64,000 nucleotides of DNA, taken from Thalassobacillus sp. CUG 92003 (GTDB taxonomy: Bacteria; Bacillota; Bacilli; Bacillales; Halobacillaceae). The notes below the pieces were generated by a model. The model did not search any database. It saw only the letters and a list, made by a program, of their open reading frames with translations, and was not told the DNA's origin. Positions 46,603 to 55,075 of the stretch are shown here, in pieces. The stretch is taken from assembly GCF_013618635.1 (NCBI RefSeq), contig NZ_JABLSJ010000007.1, positions 62,001 to 126,000 of the forward strand, in the 5' to 3' direction. The translations under genes were made by a program, and so were the position numbers. The first letter of the stretch is position 1, and each line of letters opens with the position of its first letter.

Positions 46603-48247
46603 CTAACCATACCTCTCCATCTCGATACGACATTTGTTCTGGATAACGAAGGTCGACAACTTCATCCTGTACTTGCTGAGTAGGAGCTGCCGTATTCAAG
46701 GATACAACGATATTGGTTATAATCGCTGCCGCTGCACCAAAGACGCCTGCTCCAGTGTCAATTATACCGAGAATTGTAAATCCGCCATATTTAGCTAAGA
46801 AAATGTACCCTAATGTAACGGATAGACCTACAATCAATCCGGCGATGACACCGGGCCCGTTAGAACGACGCCACCATACCCCTAGCAACAATGCCGGGAA
46901 GAATGTTCCTGACGCTAAAGCAAACGCCCATGCGACAATTTGAGTGATCGCACCTGGTGGATTCAAGGCTACAAGTCCTGCTATCACAGTAGCCAATACG
47001 ATTGACCACCGTCCGACCAACAACCGTTGTTTTTCACTGGCATTCGGATTAATACTGCGATAATAGATATCGTGGGACAGCGCAGCTGATATAGCGATCA
47101 TAAGACCGCCAGCTGTTGATAAAGCAGCCGCCATCGCACCTGCTGCCATCAGTCCAATAACAAAAATACCTAAATTAGCTATTTCAGGCGTGGCCATAAC
47201 AACGATATCGTTACTGATAACGATTTCAGACCACTGCAAAATGCCATCGCCGTTCTGATCGGCAACAGACAGACGCCCGGTATCAACCCAGGAGGTTGTC
47301 CAGGCAGGAAGACTATCAATCGCAGAGCCGGCTACTTGTGTCATCAAAATGAAACGTGAGAAAGCCGCGTAAGCTGGGGCGGACAAATAAAGTAAACCGA
47401 TAAATAATAATGCCCAGGCACCACTCCATCTTGCAGCTTTCATGGTTGAGACTGTGTAAAAACGGACAATCACATGCGGAAGACCCGCTGTTCCTGCCAT
47501 TAGCGTGAACATTAACGCTAAAAACTGCCATTTCGTATTTTCAGTAAACGGCACGACATATTCTGAAATACCCAAGTCCTGATCCAGTACTTGTAATTTT
47601 CCAATGATTTCGCCGTAAGATACCCATGGCAACGGATTACCGGTAAGCTGTAGGGCCATGAAGATGACCGGAATCAAGTAGGCGATGATTAACACAAGAT
47701 ATTGAGCCACCTGAGTCCACGTAATCCCTTTCATACCACCCATAGCAGAGTAAAAGGCGATCAACACAACACCGATTAACGTACCGACTGCTGTATGTAC
47801 TTCCAGCAAACGACCGATAACCACACCTGAACCGGATAATTGTCCGATCGAATACGTAAAACTGATGATGATGGTCGCAACAGCAGCCAGGAGCCTGGCT
47901 ATGTTACTCTGGTAACGATCCCCGATAAATTCGGGTACTGTATAACGCCCATATTTCCTTAATTGAGGCGCAAGCAAGAAGGTCAGAAGTAAATATCCGC
48001 CTGTCCACCCCATGACGTAAGCCAGCCCATCATAGCCGAGCACCATAACGGTGCCAGCCATACCAATAAATGATGCTGCGCTCATCCAGTCGGCACCAAT
48101 CGCCATCCCGTTGAAAACGGGAGGAACGCCCCGACCGGCTACATAGAAATCGGATGTTGCCTTGGCTCTGTTAAAAATAGCAATTCCTATGTATAAGGCA
48201 AAGGTTGCAATAATTAAAGTAAACGATACGAGAAACTGAACATCCAT
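46583..48247 (-). CDS. solute:sodium symporter (SSS family, acetate-type)
   Basis: The 554-residue protein has about 13 membrane segments and SSS signatures (DFYVAGRGVPPVFNGMAIG, ADWMSAASFIG, PHVIVRFYTV near the middle). It is closest to the ActP-like cation/acetate group that is paired with DUF4212 proteins. A C-terminal acidic tail contains DEVVDLRYPEQM. GAGGAGG precedes the ATG. The linked glyoxylate-cycle genes fit acetate use, but the substrate is not shown by sequence. Confidence 0.88.
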   Translation of the reverse strand: MDVQFLVSFTLIIATFALYIGIAIFNRAKATSDFYVAGRGVPPVFNGMAIGADWMSAASFIGMAGTVMVLGYDGLAYVMGWTGGYLLLTFLLAPQLRKYGRYTVPEFIGDRYQSNIARLLAAVATIIISFTYSIGQLSGSGVVIGRLLEVHTAVGTLIGVVLIAFYSAMGGMKGITWTQVAQYLVLIIAYLIPVIFMALQLTGNPLPWVSYGEIIGKLQVLDQDLGISEYVVPFTENTKWQFLALMFTLMAGTAGLPHVIVRFYTVSTMKAARWSGAWALLFIGLLYLSAPAYAAFSRFILMTQVAGSAIDSLPAWTTSWVDTGRLSVADQNGDGILQWSEIVISNDIVVMATPEIANLGIFVIGLMAAGAMAAALSTAGGLMIAISAALSHDIYYRSINPNASEKQRLLVGRWSIVLATVIAGLVALNPPGAITQIVAWAFALASGTFFPALLLGVWWRRSNGPGVIAGLIVGLSVTLGYIFLAKYGGFTILGIIDTGAGVFGAAAAIITNIVVSLNTAAPTQQVQDEVVDLRYPEQMSYRDGEVWLDDSQDS

Positions 48248-48268
48248 CCACTTTCCTCCTCAATCTGA

Positions 48269-48571
48269 TTAATGCTCAACAGAGTTGCCTCGACTGATTG
48301 ACTCGTTTTTCTTGTCATCAATTCCAAATTTCTTATCAATACGGTCACTTACGACTGCATTAACAAATAGTAAGATGATGAACGTCAGCACAGCTCCCTG
48401 TGACCCCATGTAATAATGGAGCGGAATGTTATTGACCGTAATATTTGATAAGGGTTCTGCAAAAAAGACCACGACATACGATACGAGAAAACCGATCGCT
48501 AGATAAATGAATATCATCGTGGTACGTGCTCGAAAATAGGCATCAGCAGTGCTCTTATCAATCTTCTTCAT
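48269..48571 (-). CDS. DUF4212-family symporter-associated membrane protein
   Basis: The 100-residue protein has two membrane helices and the DUF4212 form: ADAYFRARTTMIFIYLAIGF, VVFFAEPLSNITV, HYYMGSQGAVLTFI. Such small proteins are always encoded next to SSS symporters and are probably subunits. The ATG at 48569-48571 is chosen over the upstream GTG because AAAGGGG is 8 nt ahead. Confidence 0.88.
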   Translation of the reverse strand: MKKIDKSTADAYFRARTTMIFIYLAIGFLVSYVVVFFAEPLSNITVNNIPLHYYMGSQGAVLTFIILLFVNAVVSDRIDKKFGIDDKKNESISRGNSVEH

Positions 48572-48601
48572 CTCGTTCACCCCCTTTCAGGCAGCATGTT
48601 G

Positions 48602-48787
48602 TCATCCGCGTAAATTAAATATGAATCGCACCGTCTCCCAAAACGGTAAAGGCACCATTATGATTTTCACCAGGATAAATGCGAATATCGAGACAAACGG
48701 TACCGCTAGAAAAACAGGTCTTCGTTTATTTAATGCGATAAAAACTGAGGCGATGGTAATAAGTGCAAACAGCAGTACCCACCACAA
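48602..48787 (-). CDS. 61-residue membrane protein, first gene of the symporter operon
   Basis: The protein has two hydrophobic helices, WWVLLFALITIASVFIAL and VFLAVPFVSIFAFILVKIIM. The start is TTG, supported by AAAGGAGG 9 nt upstream. It precedes the DUF4212 gene by 30 nt. The family is unknown to me; it is probably a further small subunit or a leader protein. A cre site lies 24 bp upstream of its start. Confidence 0.65.
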   Translation of the reverse strand: MWWVLLFALITIASVFIALNKRRPVFLAVPFVSIFAFILVKIIMVPLPFWETVRFIFNLRG

Positions 48788-48810
48788 AATCTCCTTCCTC
48801 CTTTCTCAAT

Positions 48811-48824
48811 TGAAAGCGTTATCA
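48811..48824 (-). promoter_or_regulatory. CcpA cre site upstream of the symporter operon
   Basis: TGAAAGCGTTATCA fits the cre consensus TGWNANCGNTNWCA at every position. It is 24 bp upstream of the first gene of the symporter operon, suited to catabolite repression. The remaining 48825-49034 holds no gene. Confidence 0.8.
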
Positions 48825-49034
48825 AACTAACGCATTACTTGTCCTTCATAAAAAATAGAGAGCATCCGAACAAGGTGTCGAATGACTTTCTACTTTAAAT
48901 GACAGAATATTATCTATATTGTAATTATTATAAAACCTGACGCACTCTGTCAAGCTAAAACAGAATGTTAAGCGATCTTACATTATTTGATGCGCGCATG
49001 GCAGGTTTGTTACGCACAACTTTTTTAAATCAGA

Positions 49035-50468
49035 TCAGCTTTTTTTATGCAAAAATTGATTGACTTCTTCGATATATCGATCTTTTGGGAATGTATTGAA
49101 TATCGTTCGGGAAATTCTTACCGGGTCTCCGAAAAAGAAGCGTTCATACAAAGTCTGCCTGGATCCAAATGCACTCATGCTTAAATCCCAGGCCAGCCGG
49201 AACAATCTAACGCGATCTTTCCCTTGTTTTGTTGAGGATTGTAAATAATGATCGAGCTTATCTCCCATCGAAGCGCTGAAATCAGACTCTGCCGGGATGG
49301 AGACCATTCCACTTGCCCCCAGTATCGTAATGATTTCAGCGTAGCGTGGGTATTGCTCTTGGAAAAAATTCAACGCAACGTATAACTTTTGACGATCCGG
49401 CACCATGACGCCCGCTTTATTTTGCTCAGCAGCATGTTCAGCGTGTAAAAGCAACGCACGGATCGTTTCAAGCCCCTTGATAACTTCTGACACCTTACTT
49501 TGCACGTGCTGATATTCTTGAATACTTATAGCATCTATGATTGAAAGAACAATACCTAATAAGAACTCCAATTTAACGACCTGACGAGATACGATTTGAT
49601 GCAACGTTAACGGAACAAAATTACTTTTTACGTAAAAGTCGGTAGCCATCATGATATTGTCATAAAAGAACACCCTTTCCCAAGGGACCTGCACCTGATC
49701 AAAAATGACAACCGTATCCATTTCCTCAAACCGTGAACTTAGCGGATGATCAAAACTGGACTCCCGATAGGCGAAGGATTCCCGGCACATGAAGCTCAAG
49801 CCTTTCGCATCACTTGGAATGGCAAACGAATAGGCATAGTCTTCCCCTTCGACACCCGGTGTGGAAAACACGATGATTTCATCCGTGATGCCGCCTTGCG
49901 TTGCTAATAATTTTGCCCCGTTAATGACCAGTCCTTCTGCTGTTCGATCGACCACTTTTGCTTTCGTCGTATCCTCCCCATTCAAAACCGATAAAAAGGA
50001 ACGATTGACCTGCGGGTTTATGAATGTGTGAGTAAACGATAAATCCTGCTTACTAGCATACTCATAAAATTTCAACAGACGGTCAGGATAGCAATTTTTT
50101 CCCCCTTTCAACAAATCAACAGAGGAAGCAAAAGCAGCCAGAACGGTATTCATATAATCGGGACTTCTTCCCATGACGCCGCCTGATGCTTTAGCCCACC
50201 TTTGAATCATGTTTCGTCTTTGTGCCAAATCTTCTTTTGTCTTTGGTATTAAGTATGAAAGCCCCACTTTATTACCGGTCAGGTCGGAATCGAACGTCAT
50301 ATCTTGCTCATGTTTCGCCTGCAAGTCATATAGCGCAGCTTGACTTTGCATGACCCCTTTAAAAGCAGGATGCTCGGAAATGTTACCCGTCACTTTCTTC
50401 CCATCGTACCAAATCTGAGTCTGCAACTTATTTATACTGTTAATGTAAGAACGCCCCGTCCTCACCAC
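49035..50468 (-). CDS. 4-hydroxyphenylacetate 3-monooxygenase (HpaB)-family oxygenase
   Basis: The 477-residue flavin-dependent hydroxylase has HpaB-family segments: HPAFKGVMQSQAALYDLQ, HEQDMTFDSDLTGNKVGLSY, QRWAKASGGVMGRSPDYMNT, and VPWERVFFYDN. It probably hydroxylates an aromatic ring using reduced FAD. A GTG nine bases inside the longest frame is chosen because AAGGAG is 8 nt ahead of it. No HpaC-type flavin reductase gene is adjacent. It lies between the symporter operon and aceA. Confidence 0.85.
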   Translation of the reverse strand: MVRTGRSYINSINKLQTQIWYDGKKVTGNISEHPAFKGVMQSQAALYDLQAKHEQDMTFDSDLTGNKVGLSYLIPKTKEDLAQRRNMIQRWAKASGGVMGRSPDYMNTVLAAFASSVDLLKGGKNCYPDRLLKFYEYASKQDLSFTHTFINPQVNRSFLSVLNGEDTTKAKVVDRTAEGLVINGAKLLATQGGITDEIIVFSTPGVEGEDYAYSFAIPSDAKGLSFMCRESFAYRESSFDHPLSSRFEEMDTVVIFDQVQVPWERVFFYDNIMMATDFYVKSNFVPLTLHQIVSRQVVKLEFLLGIVLSIIDAISIQEYQHVQSKVSEVIKGLETIRALLLHAEHAAEQNKAGVMVPDRQKLYVALNFFQEQYPRYAEIITILGASGMVSIPAESDFSASMGDKLDHYLQSSTKQGKDRVRLFRLAWDLSMSAFGSRQTLYERFFFGDPVRISRTIFNTFPKDRYIEEVNQFLHKKS

Positions 50469-50539
50469 GTCGACCACTCCTTAAACGCGTCGTAAATTGC
50501 CTATGAAATATCATATTTCCAAGACGCTGAAGAGTGACT

Positions 50540-50582
50540 GAAGCAGAAAACTGGAAGAAGCAGCCAATAGGACTGCTTCTTC
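50540..50582 (-). terminator. terminator of aceB-aceA
   Basis: GAAGAAGCAG (50554-50563) and CTGCTTCTTC (50573-50582) form a perfect 10-bp stem just after the aceA stop. CCAGTTTTC follows on the minus strand. Confidence 0.75.
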
Positions 50583-50586
50583 TGAT

Positions 50587-51876
50587 TTATCGTGTGACGG
50601 CTTTTCCGGAAAATTGATCAGTTTCAGTTGAACCTTTCAAAGCAGTGGTCGAGGAGCTTCCGCCCGATATGACTTGGGCCACCTCATCAAAATAACCTGT
50701 GCCTACTTCGCGCTGATGGCGCGTTGCGGTATAACCATGTTGTTCACTCGAGAATTCAGCCTGTTGTAACGCCGTATAAGCTTTCATCCCATAATCTTTA
50801 TACTGACGGGCTAATTCAAACATGCCGTGATTGAGTGCATGGAAACCAGCTAATGTTACAAACTGAAATTTGTACCCCATCTTCCCTAATTGTTCCTGGA
50901 ACGTCGCGATCGTCTCCTGATTCAGCTTCTTTTCCCAGTTAAATGAAGGAGAGCAATTATAAGCCAACAATTTGCCTGGATACTCGGCATGGATAGCTTG
51001 AGCAAATTTTTCTGCTTCTTCTAAATCTGGTTCAGAGGTTTCGCACCAAATAAGGTCGGCATACGGGGCATAAGCCAATCCTCGGGCGATGGCTTGATCA
51101 ATGCCGGCATGCGTTTTAAAGAATCCTTCGTCCGTACGTTCTCCTGTCATAAATTGCGCATCGACGGAATCAATGTCGCTTGTAATCAAGTCTGCTGCAT
51201 TCGCATCCGTACGGGCGATGATGACGGTTGGCGTCCCCATCGTATCTGCAGCAAACCGGGCGGAGATCAAGTGACGCACTGCAGTTTGTGTTGGCAAAAG
51301 CACTTTTCCACCTAGATGCCCACATTTTTTCTCAGAAGCGAGTTGATCTTCAAAATGGACGCCTGATGCCCCTGCTTCAATCATACTTTTCATTAATTCA
51401 AAGACGTTCAACTGACCGCCAAATCCTGCTTCTGCATCAGCCACAATCGGAGCAAACCAGTCGATCTCTTCGTCCCCTTCCATGAAATGGATCTGATCAG
51501 CTCTTTGAAGGGCCTGGTTGATCCGTTTCACAACTTGCGGAACGCTATTGGCCGGATATAAACTTTGATCTGGATACATGTGACCTGATAAATTGGCATC
51601 AGCCGCAACCTGCCAGCCGCTTAGATAAATTGCTTTTAAACCTGCTTTTACCTGTTGCATAGCCTGATTTCCTGTCAATGCTCCTAAAGCGTGCACATAA
51701 TCTTCTTCATTTAACAATGTCCATAATTTCTCTGCCCCTGTTTTTGCCAGGGTATGCTCGATATCCAAGGATCCCCTGAGCCGAATCACATCTTCGGCAT
51801 TATAGGGACGTGTTACACCTTTCCATCTGTCTTGTTCCCATGACTCACGTAAGGCTGCTACTCGACTTTCTCGCAT
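50587..51876 (-). CDS. aceA: isocitrate lyase AceA
   Basis: The 429-residue enzyme splits isocitrate to succinate and glyoxylate. The catalytic loop KKCGHLGGK is present, with [12 protein letters not shown] and [11 protein letters not shown] metal/substrate regions. AAGGAGGAACAAGT lies before the ATG. It follows aceB by 12 nt; aceB-aceA is the glyoxylate shunt that permits growth on acetate and fatty acids. Confidence 0.97.
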   Translation of the reverse strand: MRESRVAALRESWEQDRWKGVTRPYNAEDVIRLRGSLDIEHTLAKTGAEKLWTLLNEEDYVHALGALTGNQAMQQVKAGLKAIYLSGWQVAADANLSGHMYPDQSLYPANSVPQVVKRINQALQRADQIHFMEGDEEIDWFAPIVADAEAGFGGQLNVFELMKSMIEAGASGVHFEDQLASEKKCGHLGGKVLLPTQTAVRHLISARFAADTMGTPTVIIARTDANAADLITSDIDSVDAQFMTGERTDEGFFKTHAGIDQAIARGLAYAPYADLIWCETSEPDLEEAEKFAQAIHAEYPGKLLAYNCSPSFNWEKKLNQETIATFQEQLGKMGYKFQFVTLAGFHALNHGMFELARQYKDYGMKAYTALQQAEFSSEQHGYTATRHQREVGTGYFDEVAQVISGGSSSTTALKGSTETDQFSGKAVTR

Positions 51877-51888
51877 ACTTGTTCCTCC

Positions 51889-53481
51889 TTAGGTTAAGCG
51901 TTGATACGCTGGTAGGGTTAGAAATTCAACAAAATCATCGTTATGGACAAGATCCTCAAATAGCTGGGAAGCTTCATCAAATCGCCCTTGTTCATACATG
52001 TCAGGTCCAACGTCGCTTAATATTTGTTTTAATTCTAATTCTTTAATCAGTTCAAACAAATCAAAGGTGATGTTACGCCCATCATTCAAGACCCCCCGCG
52101 GGTGCCGAATCCATTGCCATATTTGAGCCCGAGAAATTTCGGCCGTGGCGGCGTCTTCCATCAGGTTATTAATTGGTGCTGCCCCCCTCCCTTGCAGCCA
52201 GAAGGCAAGATACCGGATGCCCACGTTAATATTGGTTCGCAGACCTTCTTCCGTAATGTCCCCTGCAGGAACTTCAAGTAATTGGTCCGCCGTAACGTGA
52301 ACGTCCTCCCGTTTGTTATCAATTTGGTTAGGATAAGGCATCCATTTATCGAATACTTGCTTCGCTGTCTCAACCATCCCAGGGTGAGCGACCCATGTTC
52401 CATCGTGGCCATCTCTTACTTCGCGTTCTTTATCTGCTTGCACTTTTTGATAGGCAGATTCATTGGCTTCAGGGTCCCCCTTCACCGGTATTTGGGCTGC
52501 CATACCTCCAATCGCTGGTGCGTTACGTTTGTGACACGTTTGAATAGCCAATAGAGAATACGCCCGCATAAAGGGGACTTCCATCGTAACCAGCGACCGA
52601 TCTGGCAAGATAAACGACGGATCGTGCCGGAATTTTTTAATGTAACTAAAAATGTAATCCCACCGACCGCAATTTAAACCAGCGGAATGCTCTTGCAGTT
52701 CATAAAGTATTTCATCCATTTCGAATGCTGCCAAAATTGTTTCAATCAGCACCGTCGCTTTGATAGTGCCTCTAGGAATCCCCAGTTCATCCTGAGCAAA
52801 CAGGAAGATATCGTTCCACAACCTGGCCTCTTGATGGTTCTCAAGCTTAGGCAGATAAAAGTATGGCCCTGTACCTTGATTAAGCAGCTCATGGACATTG
52901 TGAAAAAAATAAAGGGCGAAATCGACAAAACCAGCCGAGACCGGTACATTATCGATCGTGATATGTTTATCATCTAAGTGCCACCCTCGTGGACGAACTT
53001 TCAAAACTGCGGGATCGTCTTGCAATTGATAGGTCTTTCCATTTAGATTCGTTAGTTCAATGTCTCGTCGAATGGCATCTCGCAAATTGATCTGACCCTG
53101 GATAGAATTTTCCCACGTTGGTGAATTGGCGTCTTCAAAGTCAGCCATGAACACATTCGCCCCAGAGTTAAGGGCATTGATTACCATTTTCCGATCAACT
53201 GGACCCGTTATTTCCACCCGCCGATCCTGCAAATCAGCCGGGAGGGGAGCGATAGTCCAATCACTTTCTCTCACAACCTGTGTTTCCTTAAGAAAATCAG
53301 GTGCCTTCCCCTGTGCAAGCTCTGTCTGGATAACGTTACGTTCTGCAAGAAGTGCCTGCCGTCTGTCTTCGAAACGATGGTGCATTTTAAATAACAAATC
53401 CATAGCCCCATCAGTTAAAATCTCATGAAACGCGTCAGGCATATATCCGCTAATGTTCAACTCTCCATGTTTTAACTGCAC
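51889..53481 (-). CDS. aceB: malate synthase A (AceB)
   Basis: The 531-residue enzyme joins glyoxylate with acetyl-CoA to malate. Signatures include FMADFEDANSPTWEN, LPKLENHQEARLWN, KATVLIETILAAFEMDEIL and RDGHDGTWVAHPGM. The GTG at 53479-53481 is chosen because AGAGGT precedes it at 6-8 nt; this gives the usual ~530-residue length. It is first in aceB-aceA. Confidence 0.96.
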   Translation of the reverse strand: MQLKHGELNISGYMPDAFHEILTDGAMDLLFKMHHRFEDRRQALLAERNVIQTELAQGKAPDFLKETQVVRESDWTIAPLPADLQDRRVEITGPVDRKMVINALNSGANVFMADFEDANSPTWENSIQGQINLRDAIRRDIELTNLNGKTYQLQDDPAVLKVRPRGWHLDDKHITIDNVPVSAGFVDFALYFFHNVHELLNQGTGPYFYLPKLENHQEARLWNDIFLFAQDELGIPRGTIKATVLIETILAAFEMDEILYELQEHSAGLNCGRWDYIFSYIKKFRHDPSFILPDRSLVTMEVPFMRAYSLLAIQTCHKRNAPAIGGMAAQIPVKGDPEANESAYQKVQADKEREVRDGHDGTWVAHPGMVETAKQVFDKWMPYPNQIDNKREDVHVTADQLLEVPAGDITEEGLRTNINVGIRYLAFWLQGRGAAPINNLMEDAATAEISRAQIWQWIRHPRGVLNDGRNITFDLFELIKELELKQILSDVGPDMYEQGRFDEASQLFEDLVHNDDFVEFLTLPAYQRLT

Positions 53482-53509
53482 TGTATTCACCTCTTTGTTA
53501 TAAGTCAGA

Positions 53510-53538
53510 TTATATAACACACTATGTATTATATAACA
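53510..53538 (-). promoter_or_regulatory. TTATATAACA direct repeats at the aceB promoter
   Basis: TTATATAACA occurs at 53510-53519 and 53529-53538, a 19-bp offset. On the minus strand each contains a TATAAT-like -10. A third, TTATATAACAG, is at 53695-53705. They may be promoter elements, operators or both. Confidence 0.5.
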
Positions 53539-53554
53539 GAATAACTAAAAAAAA

Positions 53555-53680
53555 TTATTCTTCTCGGCGAGCTAAACAATGTTCGCATTCCAAAATAGTT
53601 GTAACACGATGCTCCTGCACAGGTGTGCCACATTCCGGGCACGTATGAGGCCGAGCCTGTCGCTTATGTTCTTGGGCCAT
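53555..53680 (-). CDS. 41-residue zinc-ribbon protein (YhfH-like)
   Basis: The peptide reads MAQEHKRQARPHTCPECGTP, then VQEHRVTTILECEHCLARRE, with CPEC and CEHC as a complete four-cysteine zinc ribbon. AGGAGGTGGTCCC precedes the ATG. It resembles the very small YhfH-type zinc proteins of Bacillus. It lies upstream of aceB on the same strand. The role is unknown. Confidence 0.75.
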   Translation of the reverse strand: MAQEHKRQARPHTCPECGTPVQEHRVTTILECEHCLARREE

Positions 53681-54024
53681 GGGACCACCTCCTTTTATAT
53701 AACAGGGAAAAATATTTGTTATCTGTTATGAAACAGTTTAGTGTTTTTAAATTGGAAATGCAACCATTTTTTTATAATTTTTTCAATAATTCTAAATATT
53801 CCGCTCAAACCCATATTTCACATTACTGCTCTGAGGGGTTGTTACCGAATAAACGAAGGCTGTGTTTAGCACTTTAATGTGAGTAGTCAGGATTTTGTTT
53901 TCCGAGATGATTGTGGTAGATTACCGATAGATGTGATTCTTATAAACATGCACAATTTCACTCAGGCATCCTTGCTCACATCACAGCCAATTGGTGGGTG
54001 CTTCAGTTTCGGGAGGTTAGACAG
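53681..54024. other. gene-free region between the zinc-ribbon gene and crcB
   Basis: It contains TTATATAACAG (53695-53705) with CTGTTAT further on. An AT-rich stretch follows, and there is no sign of the fluoride riboswitch core before crcB. No small gene with a ribosome site is seen; an open frame from 53623 runs through the zinc-ribbon gene and lacks one. Confidence 0.5.
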
Positions 54025-54423
54025 ATGATTTACATAGCTGTAGGGATTGGCGGGGTGATAGGCAGTTTATTACGGTACTACATAAGTGTATATACCGGAT
54101 ATGGATGGGGGTCCACTTTTCCCTTTGACACCTTCCTGGCTAATTTAATCGGATGCTTTCTTTTAGGGTGGGTAACGACATACTTAGCAAAAATGAACTG
54201 GCTCCCAAGTCCTGTATCACTTGGAATCGGTACAGGCCTGATCGGTTCGTTTACCACATTCTCCACATTCAGTTTTGAAACGGTTGCTTTAATAAAGTCT
54301 TCTGAATGGTTAATAGCGATCAGCTATGTTCTAGGCAGTTTATGGGGGGGATTATTACTAGCCTACCTAGGCTACCGGGTAGGAAGAGGAATGCTTCAAA
54401 ACTCTATAAGAAAGGGGTCATAA
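54025..54423 (+). CDS. crcB: fluoride channel subunit CrcB/Fluc (first of pair)
   Basis: The 132-residue protein has four helices, with GIGGVIGSLLRYY at the start and the family signature GTGLIGSFTTFSTFSFE, which lines the fluoride pore. The ATG at 54025 is chosen because GGGAGG is upstream; a GTG at 53998 is not supported. It ends 4 nt before the second crcB. Confidence 0.93.
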   Translation: MIYIAVGIGGVIGSLLRYYISVYTGYGWGSTFPFDTFLANLIGCFLLGWVTTYLAKMNWLPSPVSLGIGTGLIGSFTTFSTFSFETVALIKSSEWLIAISYVLGSLWGGLLLAYLGYRVGRGMLQNSIRKGS

Positions 54424-54427
54424 AACC

Positions 54428-54787
54428 ATGTTCTTAAATAGTGTGCTTGTGGCCGTCGGGGGATTTTGTGGAGCCGTATCCCGTTTCTTCATAAGCAAAT
54501 GGATAAAGGAAAGAATACCTTTTTCATTCCCATTCGCTACGATGACCGTTAATCTGCTCGGCTCTTTTTTGCTTGGATGGGTCATGGGAGCAAGGTTAGA
54601 TGAACAGACGACGCTCCTTGCAGCAACAGGATTTCTTGGCGCTTTTACCACGTTCTCTACCTTCAAACTGGAAAATATCCATTTGCTGACCGCTTCGGAA
54701 AGGAAAACCTCGTTACTCTATATGGGGGTCAGTTATACAGGCGGGATTCTACTCGCTTTTGCCGGGCTCTTACTGGCAGGTGGATAA
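54428..54787 (+). CDS. crcB: fluoride channel subunit CrcB/Fluc (second of pair)
   Basis: The 119-residue protein has the same design: GGFCGAVSRFF, a NLLGSFLLGW helix, and GFLGAFTTFSTFKLE. Paired crcB genes in Bacillaceae make dual-topology heterodimers in which both subunits are needed. AAGGGGTC precedes the ATG. Confidence 0.93.
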   Translation: MFLNSVLVAVGGFCGAVSRFFISKWIKERIPFSFPFATMTVNLLGSFLLGWVMGARLDEQTTLLAATGFLGAFTTFSTFKLENIHLLTASERKTSLLYMGVSYTGGILLAFAGLLLAGG

Positions 54788-54814
54788 GAAGTTAGGACAT
54801 CAGTAATCAGAAAG

Positions 54815-55072
54815 ATTGAAAACCGAACATTGGAAATGCATATGAAATCAACGCTGCTCATGATCGTAGTCAAAACACGTTGACGCTAACGGGAACAGCG
54901 CGAGCCGAAGACCCCGCAGGAATGCGGTTTTTGCTTTCTTTCAGGAAGCTGGGGCCGTGTCGAAAATGGCGTGTTTAGACCGAGCGGTTATGAACACCTT
55001 CCTTGAAACACAAAAGTTCCGAACAATTTCGTGGAGATTGTTCGGAACTTTTGTGTTTTATTCAGTTTAAAA
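54815..55072 (-). repeat. GTTCGGA hairpin element, family 2, copy F (longest)
   Basis: In reverse orientation. A perfect 22-bp stem at 55006-55027 / 55037-55058 carries AAAAGTTCCGAACAAT. The tail has a second stem, CGTGTTTAGAC (54970-54980) with GTCAAAACACG (54869-54879), one mismatch. An extra segment with GACCCCGCAGGAATGCGG is inserted between the arms. It lies between convergent crcB and the siderophore operon. Confidence 0.75.
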
Positions 55073-55075
55073 GCC

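Noticed and set aside
53623-53877. An 84-codon plus-strand frame before crcB
   Set aside because: It is antisense to the zinc-ribbon gene at its start and has no ribosome site.
53881-54024. Possible fluoride riboswitch before crcB
   Set aside because: The conserved sequence blocks of the crcB motif are not present.
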